Assembly: GCA_029942205.1 (NCBI GenBank)
Contig: JAOZTL010000230.1
Span: 1 to 5,698 of the forward strand
Source of the DNA: Bacteroidales bacterium
GTDB lineage: Bacteria; Bacteroidota; Bacteroidia; Bacteroidales; JAOZTL01
DNA: 5,698 bases
Direction: 5' to 3'
Below are positions 1-5,698 of the stretch, one piece after another (position 1 is the stretch's first letter; each line of letters opens with the position of its first letter). Under the pieces are notes generated by a model. That model was not told the DNA's origin, made no database searches, and saw only the letters and a list, made by a program, of their open reading frames with translations. A program made the translations under genes and the position numbers.

Positions 1-1
1 A

Positions 2-58
2 TTTAGGCGTAACTTACTGATTTACATTGACAATTTATCAAAAATTGTCCTTGAATAA
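2..58 (+). CDS. Possible 3' end of a truncated rightward gene, product unknown
   Basis: Frame 2 is open from the left edge and ends at a TAA at 56-58. It gives 18 residues, FRRNLLIYIDNLSKIVLE, whose mix of charged and hydrophobic residues is protein-like. The other two rightward frames close within the first 20 bases, and the leftward strand has no convincing start here. So short an open stretch can occur by chance in AT-rich DNA, and no family can be recognised. If real, its stop lies about 230 bp upstream of the preferred cysQ start, so it need not be in the same operon. Confidence 0.33.
   Translation, partial: FRRNLLIYIDNLSKIVLE
29..49. repeat. Perfect 8-bp inverted repeat with 5-nt loop
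   Basis: GACAATTT at 29-36 and AAATTGTC at 42-49 are exact reverse complements separated by ATCAA. The stem is AT-rich and no T-tract follows on either strand, so it is a poor intrinsic terminator. It also falls inside the possible C-terminal coding tail at 2-58. It could be a protein-binding palindrome or chance. Confidence 0.4.
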
Positions 59-60
59 AT

Positions 61-84
61 ATGCAAAACAGACAAAGTTTGCAT
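61..84. repeat. 7-bp inverted repeat followed by a poly-A run
   Basis: ATGCAAA at 61-67 and TTTGCAT at 78-84 are exact reverse complements. One more G:C pair (C69 with G77) can form if A68 is bulged. A run of ten A residues follows at 89-98. It lies just after the possible stop at 56-58, but with no T-tract downstream on the plus strand it does not look like a standard rho-independent terminator. A regulatory site upstream of cysQ is possible. Confidence 0.35.
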
Positions 85-107
85 TTATAAAAAAAAAATC
101 ACATTAT

Positions 108-115
108 TAAATTTG
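108..115 (+). promoter_or_regulatory. Candidate Bacteroidota -7 element (TAAATTTG), distal to cysQ
   Basis: TAAATTTG matches the Bacteroidota housekeeping -7 consensus TAnnTTTG exactly. The nearest upstream TTTG (78-81) is 26 bp away, longer than the usual spacing of about 17-23 bp, so the -33 element is not convincing. Use of this site would leave a leader of roughly 170 nt before the preferred cysQ ATG. The match is by pattern only. Confidence 0.28.
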
Positions 116-173
116 GTACAAAAGTAATTATTATTACCTTTAAATCTAAAATTTTTTCAATCTAATATTCAAC

Positions 174-204
174 TTGTATCGGTGAAAAATTGATTATATA
201 TTTA
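174..204 (+). promoter_or_regulatory. Candidate cysQ promoter (TTG-N20-TATATTTA)
   Basis: TTG at 174-176 is followed after 20 bp by TATATTTA at 197-204, which matches the Bacteroidota -7 consensus TAnnTTTG at all but the last fixed base. Spacing is within the accepted range. Transcription would start near 210, giving a leader of about 75-80 nt to the ATG at 288, or about 25 nt to the alternative GTG at 237. In such AT-rich DNA chance matches are common. Confidence 0.38.
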
Positions 205-287
205 CAGTTCTGAATTGTCGGAATTTACAAAATTGCGTGAGCAACATCAAAAAGATCGAAGATCTTATCTCAAAAATAGATAACATA

Positions 288-1079
288 ATGAATAAAAACA
301 ATTTACTAGAAATAGCCATCAAAGCAAGTATCGACGCAGGTGCAGCAATAATGGAAATTTATGATACCGATTTTGCAGTACAAACAAAAATAGACAATAG
401 TCCAATTACAATTGCAGATAAAAAAGCACATCAATTAATTTACGATCAACTTTTACCAACCAATATCCCTGTATTGAGTGAAGAGGGAGATTCTATTTCA
501 TACGAAACTCGAAAAAATTGGGAATATTTATGGGTTGTTGATCCACTGGACGGAACGAAGGAATTTGTAAAAAGAAATGGTGAATTTACTGTAAATATAG
601 CACTTATTCATAACTCGACTCCCATAATGGGAATTATTTATATTCCTGTGGAGCAAAGTTTATATTTTGCATCCGATCACATTGGTAGTTTCAAACTCTC
701 GAATATAAATAACAAAGCAATGACTTTAAAGAGTATTCTAAAAATAGCAACAAAGCTTCCTTCAATTCCAGAAACTAATTTCTATAAAATAGTAACTAGT
801 CGCTCTTTTTTAAATACCGAAACAAAAGATTATATTGAATCTATCAATAACAGTAATATTCGACAAATAGCCGTAGGTAGTTCGATTAAATTTTGCTGGC
901 TTGCCGAAGGAAAAGCTCAACTCTACCCTCGTTTTGGTCCTACTATGGAATGGGATACCGCTGCTGGTCATGCTATTCTAAAGTATGCGGGCGGTAAGCT
1001 TCTTCGCATGCATTCCGACGATGAACTACGATACAATAGAGAAAACCTGCTAAATCCGAACTTTATAGCTTCAAAATAA
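288..1079 (+). CDS. cysQ: 3'(2'),5'-bisphosphate nucleotidase CysQ
   Basis: This is a Mg2+-dependent cytoplasmic phosphatase of the inositol monophosphatase/FIG superfamily. CysQ converts adenosine 3',5'-bisphosphate (PAP) to AMP and phosphate, removing the inhibitory by-product of PAPS-dependent sulfate reduction and sulfotransfer. Counting from ATG 288 (263 aa, normal family length), the metal-site motifs are all present: SPITIAD at 38-44, SEEG at 64-67, DPLDGT at 85-90 and WDTAAGHAI at 222-230. The GSSIKFC segment from 197 is also typical. No catalytic residue seems missing. The frame opens earlier at a GTG (237), adding 17 residues (MSNIKKIEDL...). I prefer 288 because it is an ATG after an A-rich stretch, and NLLEIAIKASIDAGAAI then sits where family members usually begin. 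No cys operon neighbours are visible. The gene converges on the Wzz-like gene. Family assignment is firm; the physiological substrate is inferred, since some relatives also act on inositol phosphates. Confidence 0.93.
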   Translation: MNKNNLLEIAIKASIDAGAAIMEIYDTDFAVQTKIDNSPITIADKKAHQLIYDQLLPTNIPVLSEEGDSISYETRKNWEYLWVVDPLDGTKEFVKRNGEFTVNIALIHNSTPIMGIIYIPVEQSLYFASDHIGSFKLSNINNKAMTLKSILKIATKLPSIPETNFYKIVTSRSFLNTETKDYIESINNSNIRQIAVGSSIKFCWLAEGKAQLYPRFGPTMEWDTAAGHAILKYAGGKLLRMHSDDELRYNRENLLNPNFIASK

Positions 1080-1080
1080 A

Positions 1081-1103
1081 AAAAGCCGAATAACTCGGCT
1101 TTT
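1081..1103. terminator. Bidirectional rho-independent terminator between convergent genes
   Basis: AAAAGCCGA (1081-1089) and TCGGCTTTT (1095-1103) form a perfect 9-bp stem around the loop ATAAC. It begins one base after the cysQ stop codon and lies 28 bp past the end of the leftward gene, whose stop is at 1132-1134. On the plus strand the stem ends in TTTT followed by CTCTTC. On the minus strand it is followed by a stronger T-tract (seven T, A, four T), which overlaps the end of cysQ. It should stop transcription from both sides. Confidence 0.9.
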
Positions 1104-1131
1104 CTCTTCATTTCATATAAATTACATTTTC

Positions 1132-2094
1132 CTATTCCTTTATTTTTTTCAACTTATCAATAATCAAAATTACAAGAATTGTCAATACGATAGCAATTGA
1201 ATTATATGTAATAAAATCAATCTTTAATTCACTAACAACAACAGAATTATAAGATTGTGCCAATATTTCGACTATTGTTTTTTTATCTTCAAGTAACCTC
1301 TCCATTTCTGCTATTTTTGCAGATAATGCAATAACATCTGCATGCAAGAATTTCAATTCTTTTTCTTGATACAAAATTTGTCCATTTTGTCTAGGAATTA
1401 TAATATTTCTATCTTGTAATGCAAAATCATAATAACGCTTTTGTAAGCTATCTAATTCTACTAATTCAATTTTTGATTTTTCAATATTCGTAATAGTCTC
1501 TGCTCTCGACAAATTTTGTATCTTTTTTAGGTATTCATTCGTATTTGCAAAATTAGCAATTGCATTATTAATCTCAATATCCATTTCTGGATTTTCACGC
1601 ATCAATCTTAAATACAACTGGTTACTTCTTGTTATTACTGTATCATTTACTAATTCATCAAACATATTGTCATAATCAATAAAATCAGGTGTTCCATCTC
1701 CATTTTTATCTAAAACCCAAAATGTTTCAATATTTAGAATTTGAGATAATTTTTCTTCGCTCAAATTCAAATATTTACTTAATTGTTTTCTATCTTTTGA
1801 TTTTTCTGTCAGCAAATTCAATGAAGATAAATGATTAAATACTGTAGACGTTGAATAATTACATTTCAGCCTAATTGAACTTTCATAAACTGGTACTTTT
1901 ACTGCTTTTTCTAGAATCAAGCCAGCAGTTATCAACCCTACAACAACTCCAAATATTATTATTTTTCTTACAAAGAAAATAAAAATCACATTAAAAATAT
2001 TGATAAACCCTTTACCCATATTTTCAAACATTTTCCTTATTCGGCTAAAGATCTCTGTCAAATCAATCTCATCATTATTTGTTTTTTCACTCAT
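1132..2094 (-). CDS. Wzz/chain-length-determinant-like inner-membrane protein
   Basis: The 320-aa protein has the polysaccharide co-polymerase layout. A short cytoplasmic N-terminus contains the Wzz-like entry motif EIDLTEIF (9-16). A long hydrophobic stretch follows at about 31-61, split by R43-K44, with the main membrane helix at about 44-61. Then come VYESSIRLKC (69-78), a large periplasmic region that is helical and probably coiled-coil from about 184 to 290, and a second helix at about 297-313 ending in a lysine-rich tail. Such proteins usually set the chain length of O-antigen or capsule, or help export it. There is no Walker-type kinase domain, so it is Wzz-like rather than a fused Wzc. 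An insert at 129-140, DKNGDGTPDFID, resembles a calcium-binding EF-hand or thrombospondin type 3 loop. The ATG at 2094 gives the natural N-terminus. No polysaccharide genes adjoin it, so the pathway is unknown. Similarity is judged from topology and short motifs only. Confidence 0.72.
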   Translation of the reverse strand: MSEKTNNDEIDLTEIFSRIRKMFENMGKGFINIFNVIFIFFVRKIIIFGVVVGLITAGLILEKAVKVPVYESSIRLKCNYSTSTVFNHLSSLNLLTEKSKDRKQLSKYLNLSEEKLSQILNIETFWVLDKNGDGTPDFIDYDNMFDELVNDTVITRSNQLYLRLMRENPEMDIEINNAIANFANTNEYLKKIQNLSRAETITNIEKSKIELVELDSLQKRYYDFALQDRNIIIPRQNGQILYQEKELKFLHADVIALSAKIAEMERLLEDKKTIVEILAQSYNSVVVSELKIDFITYNSIAIVLTILVILIIDKLKKIKE

Positions 2095-2135
2095 AATTAA
2101 ATTATTATGTTTATTTTTTTATTGTAAGTAATTGT

Positions 2136-2143
2136 CAAAATTA
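2136..2143 (-). promoter_or_regulatory. Candidate -7 element for the Wzz-like gene
   Basis: Read leftward, this is TAATTTTG, an exact match to the Bacteroidota -7 consensus TAnnTTTG. It would start transcription near 2129 and leave a leader of about 35 nt before the ATG at 2094. No clear TTTG -33 element sits about 19 bp upstream. The rest of the 2095-2255 spacer is AT-rich, with T-runs but no strong hairpin, so I see no clear terminator for the upstream TPR gene and read-through into this gene is possible. Confidence 0.35.
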
Positions 2144-2255
2144 CTACTGTTATTTTATATATTATTTACTCTTTAAATAAATTTCATTATTTTAATAAAT
2201 CTAAATCACGTAATTTAAGGTTACAAAAAAACAGATTTTAAACAACTAAAAAAAA

Positions 2256-3455
2256 TTATTTACAGTATTTTTTTTCTAAATCTTGGGCTTGATAATATTT
2301 ATAATGAATTGCCATTTTTAGATCAGCACACATATTATTTCTATTGCCATTATCCAATTTCGCTTTTGCTCGCTTATAATAAATTTCACCACGAAAAGGG
2401 TTCAAATCCAGCGCCATAGAATAATCATCAATTGCCGATTGAAAAGCAAAAACTTTTTGATACATATCTGCCCGAAACTCATAATATTCAAACCTGCTCT
2501 TCAATTGAATAATTTTATTCATTTTTTTTATGGCATCTAAATAATTTTCTTGTTCGTATAAACTTCTTGCATAAAGAAAATTAGCGTCTAAACTATTAAT
2601 GTCTATTTGCAGAAAAAAGTCTAAATTAACTATTGCTTTTTCATATTCTTTATTTCCAAAATAAGCTTTTCCTCTTAAAAAAAATATATTCAACTTATTC
2701 GAATCTAAATCCATTACTTTATCTAAATCAAAAATAGCTTTTTTATATTTTTTTGTTTCTAACAATAATTGAGCTCTTGTTTCATACAAAAAAGGATTTT
2801 TTCTATTCAAATCAATCGCTTTATCCATATCCCGAATTGCATTGTCGAATTGATTCATATCATAAAAAATATTTGCCCTTAATAAGTATGGCTCCCATTT
2901 TTGTTTATACGTAAAAAGAATATCATTCACAGCTTCCAATGCAAGATTCAAATTATTAGTTTTATAATAATAATCCACTCGTTGCATTTGTTTTTCAAAG
3001 ACAGAATACCATTCTTTTTGCCATAATTCTCTCCATTCAGCCGTCTCCTTCAATAACGCAAATGCTTGGTCTGACATAATGTACCGATATACCTTTTTAT
3101 GAGACAATAATAAGCTTTTCTCTAAATACCAAATGGCTTGCTTTGTGTCTTGTTGTAATGCGAATAATCGAGCTAATTCATAGAATATCAATTCTTTATC
3201 TTCAATTTTATCATAAATTTTACTTGCTTCTGCTAATTGATTATTTTCAATATACAAATCTGCCAAAAATTTATAAACTTCTACATGTTGATTTTTATCA
3301 ACATTCGCTACTCCTTCTTCCAACAAAGCTATCGCATGCGTATAATTCCCATCACGAATATCTATTTTTGCTTTCAAAAAAAAGTTTTGCCCGTTCATGT
3401 TACTATAAACCAGTAATATGATAAATAAAAAAATATTTTTTCTCATTTTATTCAT
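2256..3455 (-). CDS. Secreted tetratricopeptide-repeat (TPR) protein
   Basis: The 399-aa protein starts with a likely Sec signal peptide: a basic MNKMRKN, a hydrophobic core FLFIILLVY, and a probable signal peptidase I site after NG (about residue 22). There is no lipobox cysteine. The rest is almost wholly helical TPR units. About three lie at 24-120 and six or seven at 156-390, the clearest being YLLRANIFYDMNQFDNAIRD from 190 and the units after it. A tryptophan-rich linker (about 122-153, WRELWQKEW) separates the blocks. The only two cysteines, C376 and C398, are at the C-terminus and could form a disulfide, consistent with a periplasmic location. ATG 3455 was chosen; M4 (3446) is an alternative that also keeps the signal peptide. 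It begins 17 bp after the stop of the adhesin-like gene, so the two are probably co-transcribed. TPRs bind proteins, and a role with that neighbour is plausible but unproven. The specific function is not recognisable. Confidence 0.85.
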   Translation of the reverse strand: MNKMRKNIFLFIILLVYSNMNGQNFFLKAKIDIRDGNYTHAIALLEEGVANVDKNQHVEVYKFLADLYIENNQLAEASKIYDKIEDKELIFYELARLFALQQDTKQAIWYLEKSLLLSHKKVYRYIMSDQAFALLKETAEWRELWQKEWYSVFEKQMQRVDYYYKTNNLNLALEAVNDILFTYKQKWEPYLLRANIFYDMNQFDNAIRDMDKAIDLNRKNPFLYETRAQLLLETKKYKKAIFDLDKVMDLDSNKLNIFFLRGKAYFGNKEYEKAIVNLDFFLQIDINSLDANFLYARSLYEQENYLDAIKKMNKIIQLKSRFEYYEFRADMYQKVFAFQSAIDDYSMALDLNPFRGEIYYKRAKAKLDNGNRNNMCADLKMAIHYKYYQAQDLEKKYCK

Positions 3456-3472
3456 CTTTATTAAATCAAATA

Positions 3473-5698
3473 TTAAAATCCATTGGTAGTATTTTTTTCA
3501 GAAAAAACATGAATAAAACCTGTCAAATTACGAGCTTCAAGTCCCGATAATCGATATTCATACACATCACATGAGTAATAATAAATACCATCCACAACTT
3601 TTTGTCCCGTAATTAGACTTGTCCCATCCCAATTAATATCGGGATCTTCTGTTTCGTATACCAAATTCCCCCAACGAGTATAAATTTTCATTTCAATTTT
3701 TTCGACAAACTGGTAGGGATAAGGCTTAAAAATATCATTTACTCCATTCTGATCTGGCGTAAAAACATTCGGCAATTCATAATAAGTACAATTATCAACA
3801 CACACTTTCCTCGTTTTCGGACTTTCATTAAGAAAAGAATCCGTAGCTGTAACCACATAGCAACCTGCTAATGAACTATTTGGATAGTGATCATAAGAAA
3901 AAATTGTATTGTCGTCTATTGTATATAACAAATCCAGTTCACCTTCTGAAGTATTGGAATAATAAATTTGATAACGAACGACTTCTTCGGCACAAGTATC
4001 TGGTGTAGACCAAAATAGTTCATTTCGCATACTGTCACACACACTTTGAACGATCAAATAGGGTAAGCAAGGAGCAATCGTATCAATAGGTGTAATGTAA
4101 GCTTCTTGTGAATAATTAATGATAGGTTTTGGTATTTCTGCTAGTCCATATTCTCCATACGATTTTACTTGATAACAATATTCATTACCATTCACCAAGT
4201 CTGCATCTACATAAGTTTTAGAAGTAGAACTTCCTACTAACTCAAATTCGTGGGTTTGCTCATTTTTACGATAAATTTCATACAAATAATTTACCCAAGG
4301 AACATTTTCCTCTATATTAATAGTTACTTGATTATCAGCACCAGCAGGAGTAATAAATAAGCTAGCAGCACGCTCAGGAACACCTACTAAATTCCATTCA
4401 TCGGCCACTGCATCATAATTATATAAGCCCATTTTATACACTCGTGGCATTTCGAGTGTATTCAAAAATGTATCTATATACGACGTATTGTCTAATCCAT
4501 AAGTATAAAATGGCTCAGTGAAAGCTTCTCCATACAAGTCATTTGATGGAAAAATAGTATATCGATATGGACCAGGTATTATCGTTTCGTCAAAATCAAT
4601 CGGCTTCATCCATTCCAAATGAATAGCTCCATTAGCTTTATCAGTATACGAAATACTAGTTTTTATCATAACTGGCAATCCTTTAAGCAAAGAAGTACAT
4701 ACTTCTTCGGAGGCGTAACTTTCAGCTCCATCAGGATAGTATGCTGTAATTAAATAGCAGTAATCAAACCCTTGTGTAAGTCCTTCGTCTGCATTATTAT
4801 CAATAAATGTGGTATCTTCAACACCTACTCGCTTCAAAATCAATTCGTATCCAAGCGAAGAAGGTACTCCTGTTTGGCATTCAGCTGGATGAAAATTAGT
4901 TACTCGATTTCGTCTATAAACCTTGTAACCAGCAACTTGCGTACAAATATTTTTATCCCATTTTAACAATACTGCCGAATTGGACGGCTCAGCTGTTGGA
5001 TTTTTAGGCGCAGGACCATTTACATGCATATAAACATTTTCATAATCGACCATCGAGAGTTCTGCATTTTCGTCTTCCACCTTAAATATCACTAAATACG
5101 GCTGCATACTCACATTTGGGCAAGACGTTATCCATTCAAATTCGGCTTCAACAGAAGCAATTCCCGTCGTTTCTTGTGCAAAAGTTGCAATATTCGTCAT
5201 TTCAGAGCTTTCAAACACACTTCCTTTCGCAGTAAGTGTAATCTGATCGCCGTCATCGTCTGTGGCTCGTACATTATAGTGGATCGTTTCACCTGCTTCG
5301 GCACACAAATCCTGAATTTCAAAAATATTGGGAGGAAGATTATCTGCCTCATACACATCGACTTGCATATCTCGAATAATACTTCCAATTTTCACTCCTC
5401 TCCGCCATTCTTCTATTTCGATTGCAATATTATAAATCCCAATTTCCACAGGGGCATCCCAAACAAGATCGCCAGTTATCGAATCCATCGAAAAACTATT
5501 ACTTGCATCAGGAAAAGTATAATTATCAATAGGTTCGCCATTATTTCCTAAACACACAGCTAATTTATACGATAAACTGTCTCCATCAGCATCATAAGCA
5601 AGCGGATTGTGTCTGAATATCACACCTTTAGCAGCTTTATCAATTGGCGCATTCAGTAAAAGCGGTGTATTATTATCTCCTAACTCTGGACTAATTTT
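3473..5698 (-). CDS. Large secreted adhesin-like protein with CHU_C-type T9SS C-terminal domain (5' end missing)
   Basis: The frame is open without a stop to the right edge, giving 741 residues of a longer protein. The GTG at 5623 is internal (Val26): the preceding in-frame codons (KISPELGDNNTP...) continue the same domain. Counting from the edge, two cadherin/PKD-like beta domains come first (about 1-118 and 121-228), with acidic DADGDSLSY (36-44) and DDDGD (147-151) turns typical of calcium sites. About four fibronectin type III-like domains follow (near 233-340, 343-450, 450-535, 540-637), with FN3 cues such as GYKVYRRN and YCYQVKSYG. A gliding-motility-associated CHU_C domain closes the protein (about 640-735). 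Fifteen cysteines suggest many disulfides. Such proteins cross the outer membrane by T9SS and act as surface adhesins or matrix proteins; the ligand is unknown. Sampled stretches are visibly richer in G+C than the downstream TPR gene. The signal peptide and N-terminal domains lie outside the window. Confidence 0.9.
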   Translation of the reverse strand, partial: KISPELGDNNTPLLLNAPIDKAAKGVIFRHNPLAYDADGDSLSYKLAVCLGNNGEPIDNYTFPDASNSFSMDSITGDLVWDAPVEIGIYNIAIEIEEWRRGVKIGSIIRDMQVDVYEADNLPPNIFEIQDLCAEAGETIHYNVRATDDDGDQITLTAKGSVFESSEMTNIATFAQETTGIASVEAEFEWITSCPNVSMQPYLVIFKVEDENAELSMVDYENVYMHVNGPAPKNPTAEPSNSAVLLKWDKNICTQVAGYKVYRRNRVTNFHPAECQTGVPSSLGYELILKRVGVEDTTFIDNNADEGLTQGFDYCYLITAYYPDGAESYASEEVCTSLLKGLPVMIKTSISYTDKANGAIHLEWMKPIDFDETIIPGPYRYTIFPSNDLYGEAFTEPFYTYGLDNTSYIDTFLNTLEMPRVYKMGLYNYDAVADEWNLVGVPERAASLFITPAGADNQVTINIEENVPWVNYLYEIYRKNEQTHEFELVGSSTSKTYVDADLVNGNEYCYQVKSYGEYGLAEIPKPIINYSQEAYITPIDTIAPCLPYLIVQSVCDSMRNELFWSTPDTCAEEVVRYQIYYSNTSEGELDLLYTIDDNTIFSYDHYPNSSLAGCYVVTATDSFLNESPKTRKVCVDNCTYYELPNVFTPDQNGVNDIFKPYPYQFVEKIEMKIYTRWGNLVYETEDPDINWDGTSLITGQKVVDGIYYYSCDVYEYRLSGLEARNLTGFIHVFSEKNTTNGF
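3494..3781 (-). other. CHU_C / type B T9SS sorting domain within the adhesin-like gene
   Basis: This part of the gene encodes the hallmark signature of the gliding-motility-associated C-terminal domain (the TIGR04131/CHU_C type). It contains PNVFTPDQNGVNDIF, then IYTRWGNLVYET, then INWDG, a VVDGIYYYSCDV strand and a final LTGFIHVF. In the family this domain directs export through T9SS, and type B domains often need a SprF-like partner. The protein continues about ten residues past the usual end (SEKNTTNGF). Identification rests on motif recognition. Confidence 0.9.

Noticed and set aside
22..84. 20-codon leftward open frame starting at 84
   Set aside because: It is too short, has no ribosome binding site or family resemblance, and overlaps the inverted repeats.
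2205..2230. Possible hairpin (GTAA/TTAC) as terminator of the TPR gene
   Set aside because: The stem has only four AT-rich base pairs and no T-tract follows it in the direction of transcription.
3143..3421. 92-aa rightward open frame opposite the TPR gene
   Set aside because: It lies wholly antisense to a well-supported TPR coding region; its Leu/Tyr/His-rich composition is what the complement of such a gene gives, and it has no recognisable domain.
2256..3455. The TPR repeats as a DNA repeat or CRISPR-like array
   Set aside because: The periodicity is at protein level (34-residue helical repeats) with diverged DNA; there are no identical repeats or uniform spacers.
4772..4966. 64-aa rightward open frame opposite the adhesin-like gene
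   Set aside because: It is short, antisense to an FN3-like domain, and has no start-site or domain support.
5197..5388. 63-aa leftward open frame inside the adhesin-like gene
   Set aside because: It is in another frame of the same strand within a confident coding region, with no domain and no independent start signal.
5174..5551. 125-aa rightward open frame opposite the adhesin-like gene
   Set aside because: It is antisense to clear beta-domain coding sequence, and its Ile/Cys/His/Asn-rich composition looks like a shadow frame with no family features.
5621..5623. GTG at 5623 as the start of the adhesin-like protein
   Set aside because: The frame stays open for 25 more codons to the window edge, and those residues continue the domain (SPELGDNN...). 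No signal peptide follows the GTG, so it is an internal valine.

Overview
The window looks like a chromosomal segment of a low-G+C member of the Bacteroidota, probably one with a type IX secretion system (T9SS). The evidence is a large secreted protein ending in a CHU_C-type (gliding-motility-associated, type B T9SS) C-terminal domain, a Bacteroidota-style Wzz-like protein, very AT-rich intergenic DNA, weak ribosome binding sites, and TAnnTTTG-like -7 elements. No mobile element, CRISPR array, tRNA or rRNA was seen.

Layout. Positions 1-58 may hold the last 18 codons of a rightward gene cut by the window edge. Positions 59-287 are non-coding, with small inverted repeats and candidate promoters. 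A rightward cysQ gene follows (3'(2'),5'-bisphosphate nucleotidase, preferred start 288, stop at 1079). It converges on a leftward gene for a Wzz/chain-length-determinant-like inner-membrane protein (2094 down to 1132), and the two share a bidirectional hairpin terminator at 1081-1103. Positions 2095-2255 are a 161-bp AT-rich spacer with a candidate leftward promoter. Upstream on the same strand are a secreted TPR protein (3455 down to 2256) and, 17 bp before it, the 3' part of a large cysteine-rich adhesin-like protein. The adhesin gene runs in open frame to the right edge (5698), so its true start lies outside the window.

How the genes may work together. The adhesin-like gene and the TPR gene look like one transcription unit, and the TPR protein may act in the periplasm in the export or handling of its neighbour. 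The Wzz-like gene is probably transcribed separately. It suggests surface polysaccharide assembly, but no glycosyltransferase, flippase or export gene is visible. CysQ is housekeeping, recycling the PAP left by PAPS-dependent sulfur metabolism or sulfation. I see no convincing new multi-gene system. The points most worth checking are the calcium-binding-like loop in the Wzz-like protein, the adhesin-TPR pairing without a SprF-like gene, and the lone C-terminal cysteine pair of the TPR protein.
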